Assembly (NCBI GenBank): GCA_015501595.1
Contig: JADNRX010000132.1
Location: forward strand, 1-64,000
From: Hymenopellis radicata
Taxonomy: Eukaryota; Basidiomycota; Agaricomycetes; Agaricales; Physalacriaceae
Direction: 5' to 3'
Length of the DNA stretch: 64,000 nt
Shown here: positions 10,852-23,479 of the stretch, piece after piece
How the letters are laid out: every line of letters begins with the position of its first letter
Numbering within the stretch: position 1 is the stretch's first letter
The notes under the pieces: model-generated
Told to the model about the DNA's origin: nothing
Databases searched by the model: none
The model's input: only the letters and a program-made list of their open reading frames with translations
Made by a program: the position numbers and the translations under genes

Positions 10852-12839
10852 GATGAGAGGGGTCGAGGTAGTTGAGAGGGTCACGACAAGCCAGCAAGGT
10901 GTGTCGCCAATGTTCCTCTCAGATTCAAGAATGCTTACTCGGTCCAGAACAGTTGTGGATAAAACGGGTCTCGGGAATCCAGTCCAGACAAACAGCAATT
11001 TGTAATGCCTTCGAGGGTCGAACCAGGGCGCGGAGAGACCGGGAGAGAAGAGAAGGTGTCAGCGACATGACTGCGAAATGAAGAGCACGTCGATCACACG
11101 TGACGGTTAAGGTTGGTCTTGAACCGTCACCTTCTTCAAATTGAAAAACTGATTTCTGCTAGGAACGACGCGTCATCTTACCTTGGAAATGCGACTTACG
11201 CTGGATATCAACGCCTCGGATCGCGACTACCAGGAACCTCGGAGAATTGGACTTTGAGCAGCGTGGATCTGCTCGCCGCAGAGGCTTTTAGTTTTAGGAA
11301 AATGGTGTGTTTTGACGGCGTTTTGAGGTTCATTTTTGACGTCTTTTTCAGTGTCTTTTCTACAGATTCAGTCCTCGCTCGCTGATGATGGCGTCCCATG
11401 GTTATTGGCTTGAACTTGAAGCGGATATTCAAGTCATTTCTGCAGTGACGACGTGGTCGCCGCCTCAACCTCCGAACGCCACGTAAACCGTACACCCTTC
11501 TGGACTTGGGAAGATCGGATCTTGCGATTCGAGCGGCGTCTGCTGTCCTCGCCGGACCGGCTTTTTTTCCAGGAAAAAGGTGCGTGCTTTCCGTCATTCT
11601 TTTTAGCACTATTTTTGACCCTTTTCAGATCAAATCAACCTCATTTCGGGCGTAGATCTAATGGGATTCCTTTAGCGATCGCCGTTAGGCATGCCTGGAC
11701 GAAGAGGCGGCTGCGCCGCCTCCTTGGACACCGCCACACTTCGTACCCGCCAGTTTCAAGACTGCTGTTTTCGGACTACAGGCTGTTGAACGTCTACGGC
11801 GTGATGTGGCCTCGCCGGCCCGGCTTTTTTTTCAGGAAAAAGTGAGTATTCTGAGTTCATTTCACGGGTATTTCTGACGTGAATTTCACTAGGGTTCAGC
11901 ATCATCTTAGCATCAAATTTGGTACGTTCACGGTTCATATTGATTGTTTTCGAACCTGATGGCGCACCAGGAATCAAGTCGGCCGCATATCGGCCTCCAG
12001 ACACGTCGACTCGTTCGTGTTGCCTTCAGACTGCATTGTGGAACACAGGCACGCGCAGGATTTGACTCTCCTCGGGTAAAATCCGCCGCTGATGGCGATC
12101 TGGATCTGTAGAAGTGCGGGTTATTCGCTCAATTGGGACATTTCGCGGCGAAACTCAAGTACGTTATATTCTTTGGTACCTGTTCTGGCGGCTCAGATTT
12201 CTCCAGGTGGTGAATACGGCAGCAGTGAGCAGCGGCGCTGCGCGCGCGATGTGGGCTTCCCCTCCCTCGAATACGAACGGCTTAAACGAACATAGCGCCA
12301 CATGGACCATTCACCGGATGACTTGGGACTACACGTCAGGATGTACAGGACTGGCACCCGCAGCGATTACGACCACTCTACGACCACCAACGGACGTAAC
12401 GCGCTTCGCTTACGGACCCGGTCCTCAAAACCAGAATTTCAACATGAGCTACACCTACAAGCCTAGGCTTCGAGGTACTTGGATAATCTCCGTCGTGATG
12501 GCGATCTGGATCTTGTACAGGTCGGCTTTATGGACGGATTCGGACACGGGGGCGGCGAACTTGAGGTATGTTGATCTTGTATCCCTGATTTCCTGGGCTT
12601 AATGGTTCTATTCGTGGAGTAGGATATACAGCAGCAGTGATCAGCGGCTCTGACGCTGCCGCACCCTCGTTGCAGGCGTCTTACTGCTGCCGAACACAAT
12701 GCCAGGAGCTTGCGCCACATTTGAGCGACGACTGATACGGCTTCGCCGGCGACCGTAGGCTCAACGACCGGGACGCCGACTACCAGTCGGATGTCTCGAC
12801 TGTCACTTTTCTTCTACACGGAGCTTAGAACCAGACCTG

Positions 12840-15800
12840 TTCGATATTGCAGTAGGAAGGTTCGTACCTTTCACTTTGTTTCGATCACTTTCCGGACCTA
12901 ACTCTTTGTATTTCGTAGCGACGGCGACTGCAGCTCCGTCTCGCTGCCCTGTTCTTGCGGTGATTCGGGGTTATTTCTAGAGTGGTTTCGAGAGGGTAGG
13001 AGCGAAAGCGCCGCGTAGGGGCGGTTGTAACAGGTAGAACTACGTAGACGCCGTTAGAGATATCTACTTGTGGACTATGCAAGAATTGAACTTGATTTGT
13101 TGAAATTTCTAGTGCGCGAATGTAAGAAAAGTGACTTTGTACTGTTCAAAAGTGTTACTTGGACTTGACTGCGAAATATATATCTTGAAATAGACACTCA
13201 TTAAAGGTTGTAGAGAGGCCCAAAGTACTGTATAAAGTACAGTAGGATACCCTACTCAAACATGGGAAACACCCGAAGTCGGAGAAATTCACGTACTTAC
13301 CGGTATACCACATGTCCACTTTTACGAACAAGTGAGTAGTCTCGAAACGTCAAATGTAAACTTCTTGAAAACTTCCATTCAGGGGAGCCCAGAAACGTAC
13401 GCGATCGATGTTAGGAACCCTGCAGATGATGTGCGTGGTGTCGCCAGGAAGACAACGCGTGTCCTACGCGGGATATTCACTCCGCTCGCGCAGGTGGTAT
13501 ACCAAGCTGGGTCCCCATTCCAGGAGCTGTATCGTCCCGGAATTGGCGGAGAAATGTCGTGTTGAAAGTCATAGATCGAGCCCAGGTCACCCCAGGTGAT
13601 CGGGTAAACTTGCACTCGAACCACGACCACTCCGATCTTGGACGTGGTTACACCAACGCGTACCTTTGCTTTCCCGCTCTCTGGCGACTCTAGCGGACCT
13701 GAATCTACTTGGATGCTACTTCTAGGCTTACGTAATACGAATTCCGACGGTGCTTGGAGCGCTGGACGCGCTTTTATCCCGACTTTTCGCGTCAAACGCC
13801 TCAGCGAGGCGTTTAGGACCCTGACCATCGATGACACGAGGATTTCTTGAACCCTGTGACGTTTCTGGGCCTCGACAATCTTATCTTGACCTCTCGGATG
13901 TGGGGAAATGACGCAGGTGGTCGTTCTCCTCCTCCATCCCTCCGACAGTTTTGGCGAATCAGCGTTTCCCGCCAAAGCCGGCTTGATCTGGCGACTTGGG
14001 CACTTGTATATACCCTGTATAGACTTATTTGCGGTGGCATATTGGCCGTAATCGACAATCACACGACAATAATCCTGAAATCAATGTGGCAGTCAGAGGG
14101 TTCGTGCCTTTTCTCTCGTCCAATCGTTTCAATTTCATTCTGATCCTGTGATATTTGATTAGAACCTAAACATAGACCTATCTCCGGGTCTAGAACGGTG
14201 AAGAGCGCAACGCGAAGCGGTGCGCATCTCCGCCACGAAATTGAGATCTGTAGGTTTTTCATCTTCTCCGTTTTTAAGCGGCTCAATATGACTCCCATCA
14301 GATTTGCAGGGTAATCGTGAAACGATTCCAGCACGTTGGAACTTTGGGACGTTGGAGGAACACGAAGGGAAAGGATCAGTACCGCAGTTATGAGGAGAGG
14401 GTAAGTTCCTTTCGTTTTGGTTTGGTTCTCTGAGGTGTAGCAACTTTCGCAGTTCAATTGTGATAGCTACTAATTAGATATTTTGGTCTCCACAGGGCGC
14501 GCAGGGAGGCTCATTTACGCGGGACGCGAGAAACGGCCTGGCGTGGCGGCACGAAATTGCTTGGAAGTTCCAGACGTTTTCGCTCCAAGCGGCGTTTCTA
14601 AGCTACGGAGACCGATTACCCGAATCTATTTACGTTTTGATTGGAGCCTGGACTTCTGTAAATGCGATAAAAGGCGGCAAGAATCCAACCAGACCCATCA
14701 TCCTCCACTTTCTCTCCCACTTTGTCTCTCCTCTCTCACAGTCAGTCTTCATATTCTTCTCTGCCATATACCTACCTTCTCAGCCATTTACCAGAGCGTC
14801 TCGTTCTGTCCGCCGCCGCTATCGCCATCGACCTCCCGACGCGTTTAAAAGCGTGACCTCGTTTACTCAGTTGATCGTGATCGTGGGTTTCCTCCCGACC
14901 ACCATCATCCCGCGTCGCTCACTTTTTTGTCCATTGTCTAGTCGTCTTCGACGCTGCTTTTCACGACGCTGGAACCCTCTCGTCAGTCATTTCTCTTCTG
15001 TGGTCAACAATGAGCTTACCCAGAAACTTTTCAGACTTTCCTAGTCGGCGGGTAAGCGCCCTCTCGACTGCGACGTTGGCGTGTCTAATGAGGGACTAGG
15101 ATGCTTGTCTACGACGGCATGAGGATGCTCAACTATCCAGTGCGTTGCTGAACGGGCGTTGCTACCATTTTCTGACTTCCCTTTGTCTAGCTGCTCTCTT
15201 GGTGTCCTTACTTCTTCTTGGTCGTTGCTCGCAGTCGGGTCCTTTTGGCTCATCGTCGACGACGACGTCCTCCGCCGTCCATAGCCCGCTTTCGAATAGC
15301 GCGAGGTTTTTACCTCGTCCTAGAGCCGCTCATCGTTGAATCTTGAGCCTTGGTACGTCGCTATCCTTCCTTTTCAACTCCGAACTCAGTATTGTTACAG
15401 ACCAACCTCGAGTAATTGCATTATGGAGACCCTACCGAACCCGCCGCGACTGCCATATTTCTTAATCTACTGGATCATGTTCTCTGCGAACATCCATTCC
15501 CGACTCTCGGTAGTCATGCGACGCGACAGGAACATCATTTGGCTACGTGCCGGTGAATATTGGTTTGGCTACGCGCCGGCTGATTCGTGTTAGGATTTGG
15601 ACACCATTTGATGCAGCGGCGGTGATGAATGCGCACCAGGAGGCGCGACTTCGCCACGGTCGGACGGGTTTCGGAATGGCGGGATTCTGTCGGGCTGGGA
15701 TAGTCACGATACGATATTTTGTGTCCGTCCCGAAGCACAGATATCGCCGGCGTCTCCTTCATCGTTGGTCTTCGGTAAGCTTCTCAAAGTTGACGTGAAT

Positions 15801-16500
15801 TTCCTTGTACTGATGACCATCTTAGACATCTTAGGACTCATACACTCTGCCTAATGCGCCTCGCCCGCCTCAAACGTCGTCGTCTGTCTGGAACTCGTCC
15901 TGTATGACTGCGGATTGCGCGACGTCGTTCCGCCATGATGTAGGCCCGTCGGACGTAGGATGGACGATACGCCCTCACTTCTAGGGATTCGACTGAGAAT
16001 ACAGCGGCGACCTCGCTGGCAGCGTCGTCACGGAAAGGTGAGATTGTGAAAATTTGCGTGCTTGCTTCATAAACTGATGTGATATTGTAGATGTGTGCGA
16101 GAGCGTAGGATGGAGTACGATGCATGCCTCTATACCATGGATACCCCGTCGTTACGGTCCTACGGCGTGCGCCGGACCCGTCAGACGTGGCGCGACTCCG
16201 GAGCCATGGTCGGGTTGAGCCTCCGCTTCAAGGTGGAGCATGGGCGAAGGAGGATTCTTTCGAACACCCTCTCGCACGATGCGGCTATGGTGAGCTTTAC
16301 AATTTTTGAGTCTGTGCTTACTAAATTGACATGCTGCACTTTAGACTCTTATTTCGACGTCGGATTACACATCTTTGACCAGTAGGCACCTAGGTTCGAA
16401 CGACGACGACATCGGTCTTGTGTAAGTGTTTCACGACGCCTGTTAACTTGGTTCATACTAACCTCGTCATCCGACTAGACTTTGAACGGACGTTACATTA
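12840..16500 (+). other. Intron-rich, gene-like stretch without recognised product (copy B)
   Basis: Copy B counterpart of 560-4150. The same intron-like intervals are retained, for example GTAAGC to ACTAG just after 15051 and GTAAGT to ACTAG just before 16480. Small indels between copies fall in the supposed exons as well as the introns, so purifying selection on one reading frame is not evident. No product recognised. Confidence 0.45.
15010..15339 (+). CDS. Possible small spliced ORF, 76 aa (copy B)
   Basis: Copy B version of the 2729-3057 frame. ATG at 15010, same two introns, stop ending at 15339. Differences include FPSRR for FPSQR and LLLLG for FLLRR at the matching positions. The frame is preserved in length. 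Function unknown, and reality as a gene is uncertain. Confidence 0.25.
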
Positions 16501-16904
16501 GGCGTCGATCTAAGTCCGAGGACACTCAGGTACTGGGGAAGATGCACGCCTTAGCTACTATGTATCCCCGCCCGCTACATAGACTTGACTCGGTAGTATT
16601 CGCGCGTTCTTTCTTGTAGTATACGTAGCAGTACCCTTAGTTTATGACTGGTACTTGATAGTAAGTCTTCTCTCGTGTCCGTACACTTCCATTGTACTGA
16701 CAAGCTTTCGTAGTATACGGGATTTGACCTCCCCTTCCTCATAAGTCTGAGTTTGACAGCCCTGTGTAAGCGCGCTCCCCAGTCCCAATATCGTAAGCAC
16801 CACCACCCTCTGAACTATAAGCACGGGTCCCTCCTCTCACCTTCTTCCCCCACCACGTCTCCTCCCGCGAATGTGGAATGGAGGCCGAACGCTCTCCTCG
16901 AGGA

Positions 16905-17095
16905 AGTCGCTCCCTCCCGGGGTGCATGCTCGAGGAGGTCTACTTGAGGAGGTGACTCTGGGTGCTGTCCGAGAGGAGGTCGCCTGGATGGGCATGCTTG
17001 AGGAGGTGTTCTTGAGGAGACGTGCTTGAGGAGGTGAACTTGAGGAGCTCGGTGGGGAGAGTCCTCGAGGAGGTCGACGCTGGGGTAGGGTGCTC
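16905..17095. repeat. GA-rich minisatellite, copy B (expanded)
   Basis: Same array as 4536-4680 with extra repeat units in the first half and around GGGCATGCTTGAGGAGGTG, so repeat number varies between copies, as expected for a minisatellite. Confidence 0.6.
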
Positions 17096-17325
17096 CACAG
17101 CATTGAGGCGCGCGTGCCGGAGGAGGAGGAGGAACCCCTGAGCGGCGGGGGCGTCGTACCCTAAGCGTGACTGTTAGTGCAAGTACCAAGGGCGTGCGAG
17201 TCTGATTCGCCTCATTCATACGTGCTGTACTACTCTACGTGCCGGTCAAGAAGTAGGCACTTGTCAAGGCTATCGTACGTGTCGCTTCATCAGAGAATGT
17301 ACAGCAGCTGATTGACATTCACCAG

Positions 17326-17618
17326 CCATCGTTGGGCACGAGGGAGACGTGACCGGCTTCCACTCTGCGATGACCCGCGTCCCTTCCGCCAACCTGGGTG
17401 TTGCGGCCTTCACCAACGACGATACCTACGGCCCGTACTTTATCCAGGTCATCAAGTACCGCATTATGAACAAGCTCCCCGGATTGAATGTCACGGGCTG
17501 GAACAGCATGTAAGTGTACTTTCTATGTCTGTTTTGGCTACTTGATTGACCCGGTCTCGTAGTTATAAACAAACCGTTGTGGATGCTTATACCGCCTCCC
17601 TTGCAGTGACATAACATC
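17326..17618 (+). pseudogene. Beta-lactamase-like serine hydrolase fragment (copy B)
   Basis: Same relic as 4923-5215, essentially identical, including the same deletion that removes the C-terminal coding sequence after YTASLA. A and B therefore share a derived deletion that C lacks. Confidence 0.6.
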
Positions 17619-18637
17619 CACCTTGAAAGAAGGCGGCTATGAGCACACACAACGTCGAGCGTGGGCGAGTACCTGACCGTAAGCCGAACACTTGAACGCT
17701 AGTGTCCGGTCTTGGCAGAGCTTAACGAGATTTCCGTGGGACGAAGACAAGGTCTTTTTTTTTATAGGCAACGCGAATGAATGAAAGCGATTCCGAGTTC
17801 AACAGGTTTGTGTTGTGTTATGCTCTGCGTTGCGAGGTCAGTGAGAGCCTGACGAGAACATCGTGGCCGGAAATACCGATGGGAATTGATCCTGCTCTCT
17901 TCCGGATAAGTTCGCGCTGGTCAAAGCTGCCAAACGGTGCGTCCAAAACGACACGCGCTCGAGGATATGCATGGGTAGGTTTAAACCGGTTTCTTGCTCG
18001 ACCCGCATACGACGAGTGGACGCCTCCCACTGGTCCACGCCGGCATGACAAGACGTCAATTTCCGAGCTGCATTAAAAGTCTAGCAGCATGAGGTGCGAA
18101 CTTGATGGCCGTCTAGCAGATGGTGACTCGAGGCGTTCCTGGTGAACAACGTCAGTCATTCAGGACCTCGACGGGTGCGATAGACCAATCCCCAAGGCAG
18201 GAAGCATCCAATATGTACCTGTCCTGACTCGTTTGAAGTAGATCATTGTCAGGAAGCAAGTCCACGTGCGTACATACCCCACTGCTAATCGGGCCTCGGC
18301 TCCCAAAACATAGTCCTGTAACCGAACCTTATGATGTGACAAGTCGACGATATAAGAGGATATAAGCAGGTAGACTACCCAAAACACACACACCCAATCA
18401 ACCAGATTACTCTCCATTGACAGGTATACACACACTATAATACACTATTTCGGAGAAAGGAAAACCATACGATACTACTCGAAAAGAATGAATGTCAACG
18501 TCAGATATAATGCAAATGTATATGGATGGTGGGGGATATAGGATAGAAAGCATGGAAAGCATGATAAGACAAGAGAGACAGAGAGAGAAATGAGAAATGA
18601 TGCATGCAAAATGTGAGAGAAAAAGAAGAGGAAGGAA

Positions 18638-20955
18638 TCAACGTCCTGTAGTTCTAGCATTGCGCGCCGACCGCCTCGGCACGACATTGTCCATAAGCCC
18701 CTTCTTGCCCCTGCCGCCCCGTGCGCCCTTCCCCCGTCCCCTCGTCGGCGGCGTAGCAGGCACATCGCTCATACTCTCATCCGACGGCCTTGCCTTCTTC
18801 CTAGGCGATGCAATGTCCATCGAAACATCATTATTCTCCGCAGCCGGTTCCTCAGCCATCGGAGTCAACGACCTCTTCCCATTCCCATTCACATTGACGG
18901 GCGCACCCTCCTCGTTCGCCGACTGGTTCGTCAGCCGCTCAAAGTTGGCAATCAAATCCGGGGAAAGTCCAACGTCCGCGACCTCCTTGTTGTCGTCGAT
19001 GCGCGAATGCATGATCTGGCTCCGGCGCTGGATGACGTTGCCTCCCTGGGATCCCGACGCGTCGATGTCCGAGAATGAATCGGCAGTCATCATGGAAAGA
19101 TCGCGTGGGACGACCTCGCGATTGCACCGCTCAGAAGGAGGCTGGTAGTCGGGAAAGTCGGAGTGGTCGTATATAACGTTGTAACTCATGAGCCAAGGAT
19201 GCACGAGCGCTACTTCACACGTCATCCGTTCAGCAGGATTCGTCTTGAGGAATCGATAGATGAAATTTTCCGCTAGAGATAGGTAGTTCAATCATTGCGG
19301 CGTGGCGGAGAAATTCCTGCACGCACCATTCACAGTCAGGTTTCTCTCCCGAAGAACAGACCAGCAAATTTGGCGAGTGCGGATACGCTCTCGGATGTCG
19401 GCAGGCCCAGCGCTGTCATCGAACGGACTGGAATTTGTGAGCCTGGCCAACGCGTTAGGAAAATGTAGCAAGTCGAAGATGAGGACATACATGCAGAAGA
19501 CGATGACGCCGATACTCCAAGCGTCGACAACATTTCCATAGCCAGTGATACCATTTTGTGTGACCACCTCAGGAGCCAGATAGCTAGGCGTTCCGCACAT
19601 AGTCTACAGGAATTTTAGCCATGTCGCTTATGATGAAGAACAGCCATACTCGGAGCATGGTCGCGCTGTCCGCCACCTTTGCCAGACCAAAGTCGGCAAT
19701 TTTGACTTGAGGAGGATTATGAAGCGTAAGGAGGATGTTCTGAGGGTAAGCGTAAGCATATATAACGCCGTGAATAATCGAATAATTACCTCCGGCTTGA
19801 GATCCCGGTGGGCGATGTTTTTAGAATGGCAGAACTAATCGCAGTTAACCAGATGTAACGATATTTCAAACAAAGGACTCACAGCCAGTGCATCGCACAT
19901 CTGGTAAGTAAAGTGCTGAGCAATGTCTTCACCCAGACCTTGTCGTGCTAGGATGTAGTCAAGAAGATCACCGCCTTCTACAAGTTCAATAACCAAGTCT
20001 AGAGGGCGTAAGCCTTCATTGTAGTGAAACGTGGAGGGAGACTTACTGCGTCCACCATCAGGTTGCTTGAACATCTTCTTGAAGCCACAAATGTTGGGAT
20101 GCTTCAACGAGGCAATGATAGCAATTTCACGATCAAGCTGCGTTTCCCTCTGATCGGCCTCTTCGCGTCCCAGATTTTTGGCATGGATCATTTTGACGGC
20201 GACAAACAGACCTGTCTCGCGCTCAACGGCCCTCATGACGGTCGCGAAAGCACCTTTACCGAGCTCCCGTACGAGGTCATACTCAGCGTGTAATCCTGTC
20301 TTGGGAGTGCTGTTCGTCAAGGAGCGGAAGATGAAGCCTAGAGGAGATACGCGTTGTAGTACTTGATTACGTGTTGTATGGACGACTCACGATAGTCTTC
20401 CATACTCTCTGGGGCTTGAGGACTAACGTTCCCAAACGCAATTTCGTTGCCTTCGTATAAAACACTACTCTGACCTTTGCCGATCTTGACGCTGTTGATC
20501 TGCGATACCTTTCAGATGCGAGGGTGGACGAACGACTGATTCTCTCGACTCACAAAAGTGCCATTGCTCGACTTGTCCCGTACAACGACGCATGACTGAT
20601 CGCCATCTATCCCATCCCATCTAATTTCAGCGTGTTCGTTGCCTAACGTTCGTCTTTGGTATGAAGGAGAAAGGAGAGAAGAAGGAATGTAATACTTACT
20701 GACTTTGAAGCCAGGGAACAGCACATCGTTGAGTGTGTCGTTCCTGCCTATTTTGTAAAGCGGTTTTCGACGGTCGAACTTGATAGGGAGTAGGTTTTGG
20801 TTGCAGGGGATGAGGACGCCCCAGAGGTTAGCGTCCTTGGGAACCTGGGAGGGCTGTTCGACGGCCTGGGTCTGCTCGGCGTCGTCCTCCTGAGTGGCCT
20901 GCCCAATGATGTCGTCGTCATGAGGGGCGTCGTTGGCCGGAGCGTCGGTCTGCAT
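18638..20955 (-). CDS. chk2: FHA-domain checkpoint Ser/Thr kinase (Chk2/Cds1/Rad53 type), copy B, intact
   Basis: Ten exons join in frame: 20955-20700, 20642-20554, 20499-20391, 20337-20047, 19998-19883, 19834-19790, 19739-19650, 19603-19491, 19442-19327 and 19272-18638, giving 619 aa. Introns are 46-57 nt. Residues about 57-145 form an FHA domain ([35 protein letters not shown]). A protein kinase domain follows from about 163: glycine loop GKGAFATV, lysine in AVKMI, HRDLKPEN, DFGLAKV, activation segment [12 protein letters not shown] and [11 protein letters not shown]. The C-terminal tail has SPRKKARP, a likely nuclear signal, and an [15 protein letters not shown] basic patch. One FHA plus one kinase domain fits Cds1/Chk2 better than double-FHA Rad53. 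The family acts in the nucleus in the DNA-damage and replication checkpoint. Compared with copy C it lacks three residues (a 9-bp in-frame deletion near 19035). I chose the start because copies diverge just upstream. Confidence 0.93.
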
Positions 20956-22251
20956 TGTGAATGTGTAGTGTCTAGAGTAGTGGATAAAGGTGGGAAGGAG
21001 GGAGCTTGTGATGGCCCCAGCATCGCCTGCATGAACGGAGTGTGTTGAGGGCATCGGTGGGGGATGGGGTGGTGTCGTCGGTGGATGGGTCTTCGCGAGG
21101 TGTCATTTTGTCTTCGCTGTGCGGATGTTTCTCTTCTCTGGGTGCGTCGTCCTCTTCTGCCATGTCCGCTGAATGTCTTCGCATCTTCTGGGGGTGCATC
21201 TTCGCGGAGTGCTCTTCCGTCGACGTCTTCGGGAGAGTGTGCTCCTCTATCTTCGCGGAAACTGCTGGCTGCGGAGAGCTCTTCCTGGGTGCGTCTCCTC
21301 TGAAGGGCGTCTCCTCTGGGGTGTCTCCTCTATGCCACGCGCCGTGCTGACATCTTCGCGAGAGTGCTCCTCTGGGGTGCGCGCCTGTGTGCGCGCGATG
21401 GATGGGAGATAAGAGCGCCTGCCTATTTGGGACTCAACGCCAGCGTGGCTGTGCTGACTCGGGGATCGTGGACAGCGAATAACTCTTCAACGAGTAGATG
21501 TGTTCAGCTGGGGTGTAGCACAGAGAAGGATACTGTCATTTGGAAGGTACTACACAGGAAAATGTACAGAACTCTGACACAAAGTAGCAATTATCGTATG
21601 TGGTGGCTGTGCAGTATTGTGAAAATGAACGCAAGTCCACGTTTTCTGGGGAAAAATGCCAGCTAGCGCCCGGCCTGACGGGCCCCAATGAGCCGAAAAG
21701 AATCCCCGAGCCAACCCTCTGGCTCGGGGATCCTCTTGGCTCTCACCGGTTGATTAGACCGATGGCCTCGAGAGGAGGTCTTTGTGCGAACGTCCAAAGA
21801 CGGCGTACCACCATGTGGAACGTCTGACGCGGATCCCTTTCCCCAAGAGCCCCGCGGCCGTCCCGGTGGACGGAAGGTTAGCTCTTGGCTTCCAGGACCC
21901 GCGCCGTTTATACAGTGGGAGGAGAACAAGACTCTGAAATTCTTGGACTGTCCAGAGGGTTTATATACCCTCTCGAGACGGATTTCCCGTGACTTGAATT
22001 ATCGGACCATTTACGTAGCTAATCTAGACATGGACTTGGCACGCCGCGTTGCGCCACACTTCGTCGCGTCCGTTTGAGTTCTCCGCTGTACCATTCAATA
22101 GCGGCGGTTTACAGCTCTCCATACATACACTAAACATCCTCTTCAACATTCTCAATACTACACTACAAGCTCACCAAAATCCTCTCCTCCGTCATTGCAA
22201 TATTGGAAGCAGGCAGGGATGATCCTTGCGTACCTTGCCTATTCCGGGAAC
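20956..22251. other. Right arm of repeat unit, first part (copy B), no recognised gene
   Basis: Counterpart of copy A 8763-10060: the skewed TCTTCGCG array, the hairpin and further unassigned sequence. The stretch immediately upstream of the kinase ATG is shared with copy A, so A and B have the same promoter region. Confidence 0.5.
21702..21731. repeat. Perfect 12-bp-stem inverted repeat (copy B)
   Basis: Copy B version of the hairpin at 9508-9537, with identical stem and loop. Confidence 0.75.
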
Positions 22252-22757
22252 CAGTGTTGTCATTAAGGGTTAAGGGTTAAGTAAAATTAAGGCCTTAAAA
22301 AAGTTATTAAGGAAGCCTTAATAATAAAAGAAAAAAATCTTATCCCTTAATAAGACTTAAGTGCCTAAGTGGCTGTGCTGTATATACTAGGACTTGCTGA
22401 CTTTCAAGTCAGACTGTACGCTTTGCAAGGCACAATATAACCTAAGTAAGTCTAAAGGTAATTAGCATATGTTGAACTTGGGTCTAAAGCCCAAGCTGAC
22501 ATCTTACTAAGCTCAACTGAATCTGCTGAGGCTCTTATTAACCTTTTCTATAGGTAAAGCATAGCTAGAGTTTCACATTCACATTCGAAGCACTCTGGAC
22601 TCAGGAGCAAGCTACAACTTAACAAGAAAAAAAAATTAAAAAAAGTTGAATACACTCTTAATAATACCCTTAATTAATGCCCTTAATTAAGGCTTAACTT
22701 AAGGTTAAGGGCTTAACAAAAATTCAGGCCTTAATTAAGGCCTTATTGACAACACTG
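22252..22757. mobile_element. hAT-type MITE, 506 bp (copy B)
   Basis: Inserted in copy B only. The ends are inverted repeats (CAGTGTTGTCATTAAGG at the left, and CCTTATTGACAACACTG at the right). It is flanked by an 8-bp duplication CCGGGAAC (22244-22251 and 22758-22765) that occurs once in copy A. An 8-bp target duplication with CAGTG-type ends is diagnostic of the hAT superfamily. The interior is AT-rich with repeated TTAAGG/CCTTAA motifs and has no transposase frame, so the element is non-autonomous. Confidence 0.92.
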
Positions 22758-23479
22758 CCGGGAACAGAGGTACTTTTACCTTTGCTCACAGGATAGCAAG
22801 GTCCATTTCACACTTTGCGGGCATCAGGAAACGGCCTGTGGGCCAGAGGCTGCCTGAGTTACTTGCTGTGGCAGTGATCAACCAGAGGGCACTGAGGTAT
22901 CTTAAGATAGCTTGAGCTGTCTCAAGGCTAAGACTGCGTGAGTCATAAGCTTGAGTTGCCTTGAGACCCTTGAGATTACTCCAAGTCAACTCAAAGCACA
23001 AGGGCCTACAGCCCTCAACTCAAGATAACTCTACCATACTCCAAGATAATTCTTTACTCTAAGCAACTCATGTGTCCCTAGTCAAATTCAAAGCTAACAC
23101 CGGCATCGCTCAGGACTATCACATCAAAAATAGCCTCGAACAAAGTCTTAATTACAGGATACAGTGATTAAGACAAAACACTACGACCGGCCCACCTCCG
23201 TCTATAGAGTATTGCTGTCTCGACCGAGAAGGCTTACACGTTTGTAAACCGTCTCGTTCTGGAAGACACGGCATCGTTGATTGCTGCTTGTCTACTGCTA
23301 TTTGGACGAACGCCGTAGGCGAACGATTCCCGCGTGAGCAGGGCGGATGCACAAGCCGAGGCCGCGTGTGGCGCCGCCGTAGATGTAGGTGCAACAAAGT
23401 GTTTACACTCCCTGTCGCGGTATACTTCGGCAGCAACGTCGCATCAAAGCTCGGACTGATCTTTGCTGGAGGGAACGCC

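Larger units (their letters stand above)
1..12261. repeat. Segmental tandem repeat, copy A (left end outside window)
   Basis: Base 2 of the window aligns with base 12262 and the match continues through the whole copy, so the tandem period is about 12.26 kb. The unit contains, in order: intron-rich sequence without recognised product, a GA-rich minisatellite, a beta-lactamase-like gene fragment, the Chk2-type kinase (minus strand) and about 3.4 kb of diverged sub-repeats. The copy differs from B by scattered substitutions, small indels and a private 235-bp MITE at 8036-8270. The true unit boundary cannot be fixed because the left end is cut off. Confidence 0.93.
8827..12261. other. Right arm of repeat unit (copy A), no recognised gene
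   Basis: This arm is present in A and B but absent from C. The part next to the kinase (8830-9200) is a purine/pyrimidine-skewed array of degenerate TCTTCGCG/GTGCTCCTCT units whose minus strand reads as Glu/Asp/Pro-rich peptide. Further right are a perfect hairpin (9508-9537), a 39-bp direct repeat, and diverged modules of about 262 bp carrying CTCGCCGG followed by CCGGCTTTTTTT at about 11549 and 11811. Intron-like GT...AG intervals continue here, for example 11842-11892. A 132-codon frame at 10607-11005 is identical in copy B but unrecognised. Confidence 0.5.

Noticed and set aside
10607..11005. 132-codon frame identical in copies A and B
   Set aside because: Identity is explained by recent duplication; starts without a good context, contains a nucleotide-level direct repeat, and has no recognisable product.
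18597..19148. 183-codon plus-strand frame opposite the kinase tail
   Set aside because: Shadow of the kinase last exon; composition of the basic/Gly-rich tail opens the other strand.
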